From: Saprospiraceae bacterium
GTDB lineage: Bacteria; Bacteroidota; Bacteroidia; Chitinophagales; Saprospiraceae
Assembly (NCBI GenBank): GCA_020628095.1
Contig: JAHDFP010000013.1
Location: 1-64,000 of the forward strand
DNA: 64,000 nucleotides
Direction: 5' to 3'
A program made the position numbers and the translations under genes. This document shows positions 25,871-35,400 of this stretch, piece by piece (position 1 is the first letter of the stretch; the number at the start of each line of letters is the position of its first letter). Below the pieces are notes generated by a model, which had not been told where the DNA came from, searched no databases, and was given only the letters and a program-made list of their open reading frames with translations.

Positions 25871-28639
25871 TTATCTTCTTCTCATCCCTCCACCAGAACG
25901 TCCTCTATTCGCCCCATTTCTTTGGCTATTGAGAGAATATAGTACTGATAACATATAGAACCTACCCAGTGAGGTAATCTCAGAGTTTTGTATAAAATTA
26001 GATCCTGTTCTTCTGGATATTCCCAGATTTTGATTGAGAATATCGAATGCAGATAACTTTAATTCTACCCGTTGATTGGCAAGCAGATATTTGGATATAC
26101 TGGCCTTCCATACGGGGACTGTTCTTTGCTCACCAAATTCTTCTTCGCTATAAAAATTGACATCCATACTGGTACTCAGTGAGAAAGATCGCTTGATATT
26201 ATATCTGATGTCCGTGTATAAGTTTTGACTAAAGAATTGCTGAGATCTGGCTGCATCAGAATCGTAATTGGTTACATTGTAATTCCACGAGCCACCGATG
26301 ACGACATTATAGTTAGACTTGTTTCTATTTTCGATTTTCATATTAATGTTACCATTGACACGATTTCTAGCTGTGGCGAAACCATTAAGAAACGTTGTTC
26401 CGTTAGAATAACTAGTTCTTGTCCCTAGAGTCCATCTCGTCTTCAAAAAATTAAGTGGTGTACTGAAATTTAAGTTTCCACTGACCGTCAGATCATTATT
26501 GATATTAACTGGCTGTGTCGTTCTGACAAAGTCTCGTCCAATCAAAGTCTGATTCTCGATCTTATTCTTAGCAAATCTGATATTGGCGAAAGCGAAAAAA
26601 CTCCTGAACGAAAATTCGTCATAGTGCATGTAGTTTATTCTCAGCGTATGACGATACTCTGGTCTCAATGTAGGATTTCCGATATATATATTGAGCGGAT
26701 CACTGTTGTCCACAATGGGTTGCAATTGTTCTAAAGAAGGCTCGTTGACACTCGTGGAGTATCGCAATCTGATATTACTTGAGTTACCCAGCTCATGTCG
26801 AAGAGATACGCGCGGTAATACTCTGATAATTCGATTTCGTATAACATCATTACTCGTTATAATTTCTCCTTCGAGCAAAGAGTTCTGCACCATTGTCTCT
26901 AGGGTCAGGGCGGTCTTGTCCGTATTCTTATGCCAGGCCAACCCTATCCTATCCAATCCAAAGTTCCGATTGTAAGAATTACTCAGCAGATCATTATAAG
27001 TCCGATCACCATTGAGCACATCATAGACGTCATATAATAAATCCTCATCATAGTTTTGTCGGCGATACTTGAGCTCTAAGAAAGTGCCGTTCTTGAGTGG
27101 TTCCACATAGGACAATCTGACATTATAATTGAGCTTATCATTATTCTGTAACTGATCCTGAAAAATCAACTGTGACAAGACCTCCGATGGATCATCGGGA
27201 AAGAAAGTATTATCTGTACTCAAGTCTCCGTCAGAATTATTTTCATCGGTATTGAGGCCGCCTGACAATGTGAGCACTCGTTTTTTGACCTTCCCTATTT
27301 TCTTGCGATAGGTAAGTGACCCACTGATGGAAGAAGATTCACCATCAGAAGTATATTCCTGATCGCTGGTATTCGCTTTTATATTATCGAAATCCGTTCT
27401 TTCGTTATAGGCCATATTAGACAGGCCGCCTTCGTTATACGACAAGTTTGTTCTCAGCCTTAGATTCTGAGAAGAATCCAACTCGACATCTATCTCCGTT
27501 ACAAGTCTATGATTATCAGATTCCGTCACTTGATCTACTGTCGATAAATCAAAAAAGCTACCCTCTCTGACAAACTCCTCCCTTTGGACAATGCTTTCGA
27601 TATCGTTGCTGATAGAATTGAGAAAATAGCTCGCTGTTAACTCCACCTTAGACGACAGATCATAGTTGAGATTAAGTCCGCCAGCATGGGTTGTAACGAA
27701 ACCATCACTTAGTCCATTGAACATGGAGATACCATTATCATTGAGCCTACCCCAGTTACCTCCTATTCCTCTGACGAAATTGATATAATCACCTGACGAA
27801 AAACCTTGCTCATTGATGTTATTAAAATTACCGATGGCAGAAAATTGCAGTTTCTTAGAGAATCTATTGTAGGAAAAGCGTCCCTTGTAACGCTCCTCCG
27901 TCCCATATCCTGCTTCCACATTACCAAACTGACCATTCTTTTTATCTTCTTTTAGCTTGAGGTCTATCGTCTTTATTCTTTCGCCATCATCGACACCAGA
28001 AAACTCTGACATATCAGACATCCTATCAAATATCTGGACCTTATCCACCGCATCCGCTGGAAGATTCTTGGTAGCAATCTTAGGGTCATTCCCAAAAAAC
28101 TCTTTGCCATCCACCAAGACGCTTTGTACATCCTCTCCTTGCGCTTTAATATTGCCATCTGATTCTACTTCTACGCCAGGCAGTTTTTTGAGTAAGTCCT
28201 CTACCATCTCATGTGGTTGAGTTTGGAATGCGGCGGCATTATATTCCAGTGTATCTTTTTTGACGACCATGGGTACATGTTCCCCTTTGATCTCGACCTG
28301 CTTGAGTTGATTTTTATTTATCTCTAATTTGATATTACCGAGATCTATTGCTCCTGACTCTTTCACTTCATAGCTCTTAGAGTATTGCTTGTAGCCTATA
28401 AAAGTAACCTGCAGAACATACGCACCATTCTCGACATCTTTGATGAGAAAATCACCATTCTTATCTGACAGAGAGAAACTAACCAGTGTCGAATCTGTTT
28501 GAGATAACAAGACCACCGTGGCACTCATAAGCGACTCATCGTCTTCTCCTATTATATGTCCAGACAGGCTTGATTGCGAAAGTAACTGAACACTGCATAG
28601 GGACGATAACAATATCACCCAGACAATAGAGATTTTCAT
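25871..28639 (-). CDS. TonB-dependent receptor-like outer membrane beta-barrel protein
   Basis: A 922-residue protein with a signal peptide (1-22), an N-terminal carboxypeptidase-regulatory-like domain (about 24-100, SSLSGHIIGEDDESLMSATVVLL), a plug domain (KKLPGVEVESDGNIKAQGEDV, about 147-167) and a large C-terminal beta-barrel with the DLKLKEDKKNGQFGN junction. It ends in a Gly/Arg-rich tail instead of the usual aromatic residue. The barrel family (OMP_b-brl_3) often lies next to GLPGLI proteins, as here, 26 bases downstream. The ligand is unknown; peptides or metal complexes are plausible. Confidence 0.9.
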   Translation of the reverse strand: MKISIVWVILLSSLCSVQLLSQSSLSGHIIGEDDESLMSATVVLLSQTDSTLVSFSLSDKNGDFLIKDVENGAYVLQVTFIGYKQYSKSYEVKESGAIDLGNIKLEINKNQLKQVEIKGEHVPMVVKKDTLEYNAAAFQTQPHEMVEDLLKKLPGVEVESDGNIKAQGEDVQSVLVDGKEFFGNDPKIATKNLPADAVDKVQIFDRMSDMSEFSGVDDGERIKTIDLKLKEDKKNGQFGNVEAGYGTEERYKGRFSYNRFSKKLQFSAIGNFNNINEQGFSSGDYINFVRGIGGNWGRLNDNGISMFNGLSDGFVTTHAGGLNLNYDLSSKVELTASYFLNSISNDIESIVQREEFVREGSFFDLSTVDQVTESDNHRLVTEIDVELDSSQNLRLRTNLSYNEGGLSNMAYNERTDFDNIKANTSDQEYTSDGESSSISGSLTYRKKIGKVKKRVLTLSGGLNTDENNSDGDLSTDNTFFPDDPSEVLSQLIFQDQLQNNDKLNYNVRLSYVEPLKNGTFLELKYRRQNYDEDLLYDVYDVLNGDRTYNDLLSNSYNRNFGLDRIGLAWHKNTDKTALTLETMVQNSLLEGEIITSNDVIRNRIIRVLPRVSLRHELGNSSNIRLRYSTSVNEPSLEQLQPIVDNSDPLNIYIGNPTLRPEYRHTLRINYMHYDEFSFRSFFAFANIRFAKNKIENQTLIGRDFVRTTQPVNINNDLTVSGNLNFSTPLNFLKTRWTLGTRTSYSNGTTFLNGFATARNRVNGNINMKIENRNKSNYNVVIGGSWNYNVTNYDSDAARSQQFFSQNLYTDIRYNIKRSFSLSTSMDVNFYSEEEFGEQRTVPVWKASISKYLLANQRVELKLSAFDILNQNLGISRRTGSNFIQNSEITSLGRFYMLSVLYSLNSQRNGANRGRSGGGMRRR

Positions 28640-28665
28640 AATGATTATAAATTATAATGACCTAA

Positions 28666-29424
28666 TCAGTTCCGACCCCTTCCACGTCTACGAGGTCCTC
28701 TATCTCCATACTCTTCTCTCATTTCCTTGACCTTCTTTTCTCTTATGGACTTGAACTCTTCCATCGTGACCTTCTTTCCTTTTTCAGGTTTGCTTATTGT
28801 GATGGCCTCTTTACCTCCAGCTTGTATCTCAGTGGCGGTAATTGTTCGAGTACCTTCATCTATATCTAAGTGCAGAATTAGCCCAGGCAAACCAAAGTAA
28901 TCATCTGGTCCTGATGAGATCGGTATCATCGGCGTAAACCAAGCCTCGATATTCGTCGTTGAGTCCTGATAGATGGCCTTTTGGCATAGATAGTCGCCCA
29001 CTTCTTTTTGATCGGCGGTGATCTTCCATGCCTTCGCTTCTCTCTCACCTTCTATCAGAAAGGTCTTACCGAATAGGTCCCGCGAGTCTATGGATTTGTT
29101 TTCTTCGAAATTGGTATAGAACTTATTGTTTCTATTTCTATCTCTTCTACCCGGTCCTCTCCTTCTCCTTTCTCCGGTAAACTCAGCATTCTTTTTCTTG
29201 TCCTCTTCTGTTCTCGGTTTCCGAGCATAATAAGCCTCTGTATCGGTGAAAGTCAAAACTTTCTCAGATGTTCTGTATTCTGGAATACGATCTTTCATGG
29301 CTTCCATTTCTGCTGGAAGATTTTTATGAAGGTTCTGCTTGTCCTCATAAGTCACGATACCAGATGTGATCTGGGCCGTGCAATAGACTGGTAACAGTAG
29401 TAAAGCAATCTTTATTATTCTCAT
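28666..29424 (-). CDS. GLPGLI family protein
   Basis: A 252-residue exported protein (signal peptide 1 to about 17) containing the diagnostic GLPGLILHLDID segment near residue 174 and the preceding WFTPMIPISSGP. A basic Arg-rich stretch (about 85-97) and a similar C-terminus are unusual for an exported protein. The family has no known biochemical function but is restricted to Bacteroidota and is regularly encoded with TonB-dependent barrel proteins, as here. It is the first gene of the two-gene operon. Confidence 0.9.
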   Translation of the reverse strand: MRIIKIALLLLPVYCTAQITSGIVTYEDKQNLHKNLPAEMEAMKDRIPEYRTSEKVLTFTDTEAYYARKPRTEEDKKKNAEFTGERRRRGPGRRDRNRNNKFYTNFEENKSIDSRDLFGKTFLIEGEREAKAWKITADQKEVGDYLCQKAIYQDSTTNIEAWFTPMIPISSGPDDYFGLPGLILHLDIDEGTRTITATEIQAGGKEAITISKPEKGKKVTMEEFKSIREKKVKEMREEYGDRGPRRRGRGRN

Positions 29425-29543
29425 AACGTTTGTAATTTGTGGGTATAACTTATTTGTCCCTATCCTTTGACTATAACTAAGTAGTAAGGTTTAAACTTCT
29501 TGTCAGAAAAATCATTTTTATTTTTAGATCGCATTAAAGATAT

Positions 29544-30896
29544 ATGAAGTCTATCATATCATTGGTTATTATAATATATTCTGGAATTTTATTTCTGGGT
29601 ATGTCTACAGCATCGGATAAGAAAAAATGGAAAACTTATATCGCACCATCGGAGCAAAGAACGGGTGACCCAGATAAGGGATACGAATATCTTAGGCATG
29701 GCAATTATGTATCCTCTGGTATTCCCACTAAGTTTTTTCCTAACCGTGACTCTACTAATCTGGGCGTTTCTTTTACCAGAACAAAACATGCTAATGGCAC
29801 AGATATCATCGCGCCTAACTGCTTTACTTGTCATGCCGATTATATCAATGGAGAACTTGTCCTAGGTCTGGGTAATCATTCCTTTGACTATACACAAAAT
29901 CTTACAGGTCCAATGACACTCATGTCTATGATGATACGCAACTCCGTGGGCAAAGAGTCAAAAGAATGGGCAGCCTACGAAAGTTTTAAAAAATCCAGCT
30001 CGGCTATCAACCCTAATATTATTACACAAGTCAGAGGAATAAACCCCGCTGATAAGTTGACCTCTGTTTTGGTGGCTCATCGAGATCCAGCATCGCTGAT
30101 ATGGCATGATACAACCTTGCTGGATATTCCGAAAGAAACCACACCGACGGACGTACCACCTTGGTGGGTTTTCAAGAAGAAAAATGCGATGTTTTATACG
30201 GCGATAGGCAGAGGAGATTTCTCCAGATTTCTGATGGCGTCATCGCTTTTGACGGTAAGTGATACGACAGAAGCCAAAGAAATAGACCAACACTTTCCCG
30301 ATGTACTTTCTTGGATAAAATCAATAGAGCCGCCCGCCTACCCAAAAGAAATCAACCAAGAACTGGCTCAAGAAGGCCAAATAATATTCAATAAAACCTG
30401 CTCTAAATGTCACGGCACTTATGGTGATGACGAGTCATATCCTAACCTACTGATTGCCTTAGATAAAGTCGGCACAGACGCCACCCTATCCAATGCTTAT
30501 ACGCAGGGCACTTACCAAAACTTTATAGACTGGTATAACAAAAGTTGGTTTGTAACGGGCGATACACCTGGTAAGTTGGTTATAGAATCAGGATATGTGG
30601 CGCAACCCTTAGATGGAATCTGGGCATCTGCACCTTATCTACATAACGGCTCTATACCCACAATAGAAGCTTTGCTCAATAGTAAAAGCAGACCTACTTA
30701 TTGGAAGAGGACTTACGACAGTAAGGATTATGATTGGGAAAATCTGGGCTGGCTTTACACCACTCCCGAATACAAAGAAGATCACCGTACCTACGATACG
30801 ACAATAGACGGATATAAAAACACAGGTCACACATTCGGAGATCACCTTACCGACTCAGAACGTATGGCAGTCATCGAGTATCTGAAAACGATATAG
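29544..30896 (+). CDS. Di-heme c-type cytochrome, RoxA/cytochrome-c-peroxidase-like
   Basis: A 450-residue protein with an N-terminal signal or anchor (1 to about 20) and two heme-binding CxxCH motifs: NCFTCHAD (about 93-100) and TCSKCHGT (about 285-292). The region DGIWASAPYLHNGSIPTIEALL near residue 357 is characteristic of the rubber oxygenase RoxA and di-heme peroxidase group. It would work in the periplasm as a peroxidase, oxygenase or electron carrier; the substrate cannot be told. It stands alone, divergent from the GLPGLI operon. Confidence 0.85.
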   Translation: MKSIISLVIIIYSGILFLGMSTASDKKKWKTYIAPSEQRTGDPDKGYEYLRHGNYVSSGIPTKFFPNRDSTNLGVSFTRTKHANGTDIIAPNCFTCHADYINGELVLGLGNHSFDYTQNLTGPMTLMSMMIRNSVGKESKEWAAYESFKKSSSAINPNIITQVRGINPADKLTSVLVAHRDPASLIWHDTTLLDIPKETTPTDVPPWWVFKKKNAMFYTAIGRGDFSRFLMASSLLTVSDTTEAKEIDQHFPDVLSWIKSIEPPAYPKEINQELAQEGQIIFNKTCSKCHGTYGDDESYPNLLIALDKVGTDATLSNAYTQGTYQNFIDWYNKSWFVTGDTPGKLVIESGYVAQPLDGIWASAPYLHNGSIPTIEALLNSKSRPTYWKRTYDSKDYDWENLGWLYTTPEYKEDHRTYDTTIDGYKNTGHTFGDHLTDSERMAVIEYLKTI

Positions 30897-30981
30897 AACT
30901 AATCCGAGTGATAATACAAAACATAATATTACACTTATGATTTATTCTTAATATATAAGTTCGTGTTAAGGAAGATTATAA

Positions 30982-30989
30982 TAACTTTG
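30982..30989 (+). promoter_or_regulatory. Bacteroidota-type -7 element TAACTTTG
   Basis: An exact match to the TAnnTTTG element of the Bacteroidota primary sigma factor, 36 bases upstream of the DUF2853 start. A TTCG at 30960-30963 is a weak -33 candidate with an 18-base spacer. Confidence 0.45.
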
Positions 30990-31024
30990 TATAATTCATT
31001 CACAAAAAAAACACATAAATCGTC

Positions 31025-31366
31025 ATGAGTAAATTTCAGGAATGCCTTGAAACATACGAGAAAGAGTTTAAAAAACTTGGAATAAAAGTAGACTCAAAGT
31101 TACTAGAGAAAGTGGCTAAAGGATGTGGTCCATCTCTATACAGCAAAGATGCTTCTAAAGTATCTTCTGCCGATCCAAAAGAAATGGAACGTGTCAAGAA
31201 AAACTTTCTAATAAAGAAATTAGGTCTCAAAGATGGACCAAAATTAGATGAAGGCATCCAAGCCGTTATAGAACAAATCGGAAAATCTAACCGTAACAAG
31301 TACCGTGCAATGTTCTACTACTTATTAGTAAAACAATTCAGAAAAGCTAGCTTTTACAAGTCGTAA
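31025..31366 (+). CDS. DUF2853 family protein
   Basis: A 113-residue soluble, Lys-rich, all-helical protein. The N-terminal ETYEKEFKKLGI, the middle KGCGPSLYSKDASKVSS and the C-terminal KSNRNKYRAMFYYLLVKQF are features of the DUF2853 family, whose function is not known. It has its own promoter-like element and terminator and so seems to be a single-gene unit, possibly well expressed. Confidence 0.85.
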   Translation: MSKFQECLETYEKEFKKLGIKVDSKLLEKVAKGCGPSLYSKDASKVSSADPKEMERVKKNFLIKKLGLKDGPKLDEGIQAVIEQIGKSNRNKYRAMFYYLLVKQFRKASFYKS

Positions 31367-31379
31367 AAATAAACATATA

Positions 31380-31408
31380 ACAAGCCGCCCCGTGTGGCTT
31401 GTTTTTTT
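31380..31408 (+). terminator. Rho-independent terminator after DUF2853 gene
   Basis: ACAAGCC (31380-31386) pairs with GGCTTGT (31396-31402), followed by a run of T up to 31408. It lies 10 bases before the ytxJ start codon. Confidence 0.8.
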
Positions 31409-31417
31409 CTTACTGCT

Positions 31418-31744
31418 ATGGAATGGAATAACCTAGAGGAAATATCTCAGATAGATCAACTCATCAACGAGTCCGAGGATCAGCCTATCGCTATATTTAA
31501 GCACAGCACATCCTGTGGCATCAGTCGAATGGTATTAAAAAACTTCGAAAGAGAATTAGCGTCAGTCGATGGGTTAAATACCAAACTGTATTTCTTAGAT
31601 CTCCTGCGATACCGCAGCATCTCTAATGAAATTGCTTCTCGATTAGATGTTATACACGAGTCACCACAGCTTATCATCATAGAAAAGGGACTTGTCACTC
31701 ATCACGCATCTCACAATCAAATCGAAGCCTCAGCGCTAGCTTAA
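31418..31744 (+). CDS. ytxJ: Bacillithiol-system monothiol protein YtxJ (DUF2847)
   Basis: A 108-residue thioredoxin-fold protein. I start it at the ATG at 31418 because the in-frame GTG at 31394 lies inside the terminator. The motif KHSTSCGISRMVLKNFE (about 28-44) has the single active Cys of the YtxJ family, and the cis-Pro region SPQLIII follows. YtxJ is thought to act as a bacilliredoxin-like protein removing bacillithiol from proteins, which hints that this organism makes bacillithiol. Its stop overlaps that of the convergent M48 gene by 4 bases. Confidence 0.82.
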   Translation: MEWNNLEEISQIDQLINESEDQPIAIFKHSTSCGISRMVLKNFERELASVDGLNTKLYFLDLLRYRSISNEIASRLDVIHESPQLIIIEKGLVTHHASHNQIEASALA

Positions 31745-33387
31745 GGCTTCTTAATTTTTCCTAATTTCTTTCTTTCCTGTTTTACGGGTTGCTGCGTATT
31801 AGTCGGCGTGGTATTATCCTTTAGCGATGGCTTAGTGGTTGTTTGGTTTTGACCGCTTGTAGATGATGGACTATTGGTAGCGTTATTGGGACTACTTGTA
31901 GTCGTCTGCGTACGTTGAGCTACCTTATTATACTGCTTACTAAACGTCTTTAACATCGTCCCCGACTCTACCACATCTGTTAACATCATTCCATTGATAA
32001 TAGCTAATTCTTCCATGTCATTTTGAGCAGCATTCAGACTAGATAAGGCCTGTTGCAAGGTGCCGCTTCTTGTAACGTTCTCGATTTTTATGCGTGTCGG
32101 CTGTACGTTGATCTTAGACTGATCCGTCAGCCTAGCAAAGTTCGTCATCGTCCTTTTGAACGTATTAGAATATGAATTAAAATCCGTCGCGGCGGACATT
32201 CCGTGGAAGACGTAGATGAGATTATTGTATTGGATAAAGTAGCTGATTAGTCTTATAGCCTTACTCGGATCTTGTTGACCAGTTTGTTGATTTTGAGGTA
32301 TCTGATCTGAGACCATGGCCACTGCTGGAAATCCGTTAACTGTCGTCCTGGCAGATTCCAGTACAGATAAGCTATGCTGCTTGACTGCGGCTTGCGCAGC
32401 CGCATCAGGTGTTTGCTCTTGTGATAATGTGAATACCATCAGAGCTTTTCCGTCTTGCGGAGCCATTTGTACCTGTGCGGGTGAGTTATACAGTTGCCAG
32501 CCTTGTGGATAAGGATACTTAAATAATAACTCAGGATGATAGAAGACATTGTTCTCTGTATAGCCCTGTCTCGGGTCTTCGCCATAGACGAGACCATCTA
32601 TCATCTGCAGATATTTGTTGCGGTTGATCTTGAGCTGCGCCTTATCCAGTCCCTCTTGCGCCACATCTGACAAATGATGTACACGCTGATATCTATTACC
32701 TGGATCTGGGTGCGTGGATAAGAATGTCGGAATAGATTGTCCCGATTTTGCTTGAAGTCTTTTCAGTGTATTAAAAAAATCAGCCATCTCATGAGAATCA
32801 TAACCGATCTCCGTAGAATACTCCACACCTAACTCATCCGACTGTGACTCATGATCTCTTCCAAATTTCAGAAATAAAAGCCCCAATCCTTGACTAGCCT
32901 CATTAGCGAAATTCCTGAATTTTTCACTCGCAATAACACCTGCCATAAATCCGACCTGTGCTATCATCTGATTACTATATTGCTTAGCCGAGTGGCGCGC
33001 TGTAATATGTCCTATCTCATGTCCCAGTACTCCAGCAAATTCTGCTTCGTTATTGAAATGAGCCATAATACCTCGGGTAAAATAGATATACCCTCCTGGT
33101 ACTGCAAAGGCATTGACCACTGGACTGTCTAACAATCTGAAATTATACTCTAGATCAGGTCTATGAGAGATCGCTCCCATGGCCTTGCCTTTCTCATTGA
33201 TAAAATCCTGAAGAATCTGATCATCATAGAGACCATATTGCTGGATAATCGCAGGATCAGACTGCTGCCCCATCGCAAGCTCTTGTCCCTCGGACATTAG
33301 CATAATTTCTTTCTTACCTGTGACTGGATTTCGGGCACATGAGACTAATAGAAGTAAAACCAATAAATGCAATGTGTAGCGTATCAT
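31741..33387 (-). CDS. M48 family metalloprotease lipoprotein
   Basis: A 548-residue protein with a lipoprotein signal peptide (Cys17 in LLVSCAR) and an M48C Zn-peptidase domain: PVVNAFAVPGGYIYFTRG (about 89-106) and the zinc site HEIGH (His123-His127), with the third ligand in the DHESQSDELG segment. A long C-terminal region (about 270-548) has no clear domain and ends in a Thr/Gln/Asn/Pro-rich low-complexity tail with Lys-rich end. It resembles BepA/LoiP-type periplasmic proteases that maintain outer membrane proteins. Confidence 0.9.
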   Translation of the reverse strand: MIRYTLHLLVLLLLVSCARNPVTGKKEIMLMSEGQELAMGQQSDPAIIQQYGLYDDQILQDFINEKGKAMGAISHRPDLEYNFRLLDSPVVNAFAVPGGYIYFTRGIMAHFNNEAEFAGVLGHEIGHITARHSAKQYSNQMIAQVGFMAGVIASEKFRNFANEASQGLGLLFLKFGRDHESQSDELGVEYSTEIGYDSHEMADFFNTLKRLQAKSGQSIPTFLSTHPDPGNRYQRVHHLSDVAQEGLDKAQLKINRNKYLQMIDGLVYGEDPRQGYTENNVFYHPELLFKYPYPQGWQLYNSPAQVQMAPQDGKALMVFTLSQEQTPDAAAQAAVKQHSLSVLESARTTVNGFPAVAMVSDQIPQNQQTGQQDPSKAIRLISYFIQYNNLIYVFHGMSAATDFNSYSNTFKRTMTNFARLTDQSKINVQPTRIKIENVTRSGTLQQALSSLNAAQNDMEELAIINGMMLTDVVESGTMLKTFSKQYNKVAQRTQTTTSSPNNATNSPSSTSGQNQTTTKPSLKDNTTPTNTQQPVKQERKKLGKIKKP

Positions 33388-33523
33388 CTGAGGTAACTTG
33401 GTTCGTTATAATTAAATAAATCAGCGTGAAAAGGCGTTAATATGGCCTTATGCTATCACTAAGACGATTTTTTTGCGGATAGTTTCGTTATAAAGGTATA
33501 ATTTAAAGTTTTAATAACAACAA

Positions 33524-34207
33524 GTGCGATTAAATCTTAAGACTAAAATCCCTTCCATATTTACCCTTTGCAATTTGACTTGTGGGTTTTTGGCGATTGT
33601 TGTAGCTGATTTACACATCAGCTCTATCATCCTTTTGTGTGGAATGTTTTTCGATGTCTTTGATGGTCTTTTGGCAAGACTACTCAAGGTACAAAGCAAT
33701 CTCGGCAAGCAATTAGACTCTTTCGCTGATCTGGTAAGTTTTGGTATTGCTCCAGCGTATTTGTATACCTTGATTGCGCCAGGCACAGAATGGTTTTTCT
33801 TAGTGCCTCCTCTGTTTATACTATTAGGTAGCACACTGAGATTGGCCTTATTCAATCTTAAACCAGAGACCAAGTACTTTACAGGTATGCCGACGCCCGC
33901 GAGTGCATTTTTCCTCATAGGCATCTATTTAGGTATACATTTCGAGAGTGAGTTTGTGATGGGTCTGGCTCAGACACCATTCCTTTATATACTTTTCCCT
34001 GCTTTTCTGATGTGGCTCAACCTTAGTCAGATCAAGATGTTTTCATTCAAGCAATTTGGACAAAATCTGAACTTCAAAGTCTTTATCCTTGTTTCTTTGA
34101 TTACATTCTTCTTTCTGACGATGATTAATTATAGATTATCTATGATTATAGCCGTCACATTGTATATAATACTCTCACTGATTTACACCAAAAAAATACA
34201 TAAGTAA
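33524..34207 (+). CDS. pssA: CDP-diacylglycerol--serine O-phosphatidyltransferase
   Basis: A 227-residue integral membrane enzyme with about seven helices and a GTG start. It carries the CDP-alcohol phosphotransferase signature DG-x2-AR-x8-G-x3-D-x3-D (DGLLAR ... G...D...D, about 49-71). It makes phosphatidylserine from CDP-diacylglycerol and serine, the first step to phosphatidylethanolamine. The serine rather than glycerol-phosphate substrate is inferred from the family resemblance (NLTCGFLAI near the start). The ferredoxin gene follows 6 bases later. Confidence 0.9.
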   Translation: MRLNLKTKIPSIFTLCNLTCGFLAIVVADLHISSIILLCGMFFDVFDGLLARLLKVQSNLGKQLDSFADLVSFGIAPAYLYTLIAPGTEWFFLVPPLFILLGSTLRLALFNLKPETKYFTGMPTPASAFFLIGIYLGIHFESEFVMGLAQTPFLYILFPAFLMWLNLSQIKMFSFKQFGQNLNFKVFILVSLITFFFLTMINYRLSMIIAVTLYIILSLIYTKKIHK

Positions 34208-34213
34208 ACAGCT

Positions 34214-34561
34214 ATGGCGATAAAGATAACTGACGAATGTATCAACTGCGGTGCATGCGAACCCGAATGTCCTAATAATGCCATCTATGAAGGCGGTGTG
34301 GAATGGAACATGCAGGAGGGTACTAATGTTACCGAGCCATACTTATTAGAAACTGGAAAGAAAGTCAACCCTGATGAAGCTCAGAAGCCTGTAGAAGATG
34401 ACTACTACTACATCGCACCAGACAAATGCACGGAGTGCCGAGGTTTTCACGAAGAACCTCAGTGCGCTGCGGTATGTCCAGTAGATTGTTGTGTGCCTGA
34501 CGAAGATAGAGTCGAATCTATAGAGACTCTACTTGCCAGAAAAGATAGTTTGCACTTGTGA
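34214..34561 (+). CDS. 2[4Fe-4S] ferredoxin (YfhL/dicluster type)
   Basis: A 115-residue soluble electron carrier. Cluster motifs are [12 protein letters not shown] (about 9-20) and, after an insertion typical of the YfhL/Alvin subgroup, [22 protein letters not shown] (about 75-96), where the second set has the longer CxxC-x8-CxxxC spacing. It would carry electrons in the cytoplasm; the partner is not known. It is encoded 6 bases after pssA, probably in one transcript. Confidence 0.92.
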   Translation: MAIKITDECINCGACEPECPNNAIYEGGVEWNMQEGTNVTEPYLLETGKKVNPDEAQKPVEDDYYYIAPDKCTECRGFHEEPQCAAVCPVDCCVPDEDRVESIETLLARKDSLHL

Positions 34562-34616
34562 TAGGTTTGATTGGTATGAAGCTGTGATAATGACTAATTA
34601 GTCCATTACACGATCA

Positions 34617-34730
34617 TCATATTCCCAACCAACCTTCATACTCCTCCTCATATCTCCCAGTGATCTTGTTAGTCACTTTTTTAGGTGATTTTCTGAAAAG
34701 GTTAAGTATGTAAGTTAAAAATTTCATCAT
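34617..34730 (-). CDS. Possible 37-codon small protein
   Basis: A short frame starting with ATGATG encodes a hydrophobic-then-basic N-terminus (MMKFLTYILNLFRKSPKK), an acidic Tyr/Glu middle and a WLGI end. The layout resembles small membrane-associated peptides, but there is no clear ribosome site or homologue I recognise. It lies in the otherwise empty stretch after the ferredoxin gene. Confidence 0.25.
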   Translation of the reverse strand: MMKFLTYILNLFRKSPKKVTNKITGRYEEEYEGWLGI

Positions 34731-34786
34731 GGGTAATTATAATTTGCTTTGTTACTTATTAAGACGTACGAAACATCCAAAAGGTT

Positions 34787-34843
34787 GGCTTTCTAAGAAG
34801 ATTTTAACAAACTGTAAGTCACTTTACACACTTCTTAGAAGCC
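34787..34843. repeat. Nested inverted repeat in the gap between ferredoxin and rhodanese genes
   Basis: GGCTTTCTAAGAAG (34787-34800) and CTTCTTAGAAGCC (34831-34843) pair over 13 positions with one extra T. The 30-base loop contains a second small stem, TGTAA with TTACA. It lacks a T-run. The remainder of 34562-34974 shows no gene I can support apart from the small frame at 34617-34730. Confidence 0.5.
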
Positions 34844-34974
34844 CCAAAATTAGGGAGATATTACAAATAAATTTAATATATAACAGAAATTAAGGGTTTA
34901 CCCTGATAAGATCGAATACATTATGAAAACCTCCCATAAGTTTTTGCTATAATTGCATTAAATATGACTCTAGA

Positions 34975-35364
34975 TTGAGACAATTGGCTTTCATAATTAT
35001 CCTATGCTTTCTTTCTGCTTGCAAAACAGAAACCACAACTAACGAGGTCAAGATCAAAGAGAATATAACTGTATCAGAGGCAGCAGAATTGTCCAAAAAA
35101 GGATATCTATATGTAGACCTGCGTACTCAAAAAGAAATAGACGAAACAGGTATTATCGGTAATGCAATGCACATCGACTATAGAGCAGATGACTATAAGA
35201 GCAAGTTATCTCAGTTATCCAAAGAGTCTAATTATCTCCTATACTGTCGTAGTGGTGGTCGGAGTAGCAACGCGCTAAAGGACTTTAGGCAAATGGGCCT
35301 GACGGCCTATAATGTATTAGGAGGTTATACGGAGTGGGAAAAACAAAATATATCACAACAATAG
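34975..35364 (+). CDS. Rhodanese-like lipoprotein
   Basis: A 129-residue exported protein starting at TTG, the only start that includes the lipoprotein signal (Cys16 in CFLSACK). One rhodanese domain (about 34-126) has the active-site loop CRSGGRS (Cys from about residue 97), with the preceding VDLRTQKEIDETGIIGNAMHI typical of sulfurtransferases such as PspE/GlpE. It would handle sulfane sulfur in the periplasm. The next gene, an outer membrane protein, follows after 36 bases. Confidence 0.85.
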   Translation: MRQLAFIIILCFLSACKTETTTNEVKIKENITVSEAAELSKKGYLYVDLRTQKEIDETGIIGNAMHIDYRADDYKSKLSQLSKESNYLLYCRSGGRSSNALKDFRQMGLTAYNVLGGYTEWEKQNISQQ

Positions 35365-35400
35365 AATTAATAACAATAGTTAAAAACTAAAAAGTAAAGA

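Noticed and set aside
31394-31417. GTG start giving an N-terminal extension of YtxJ
   Set aside because: The GTG lies inside the terminator hairpin of the preceding gene, and the ATG at 31418 gives the usual family start.
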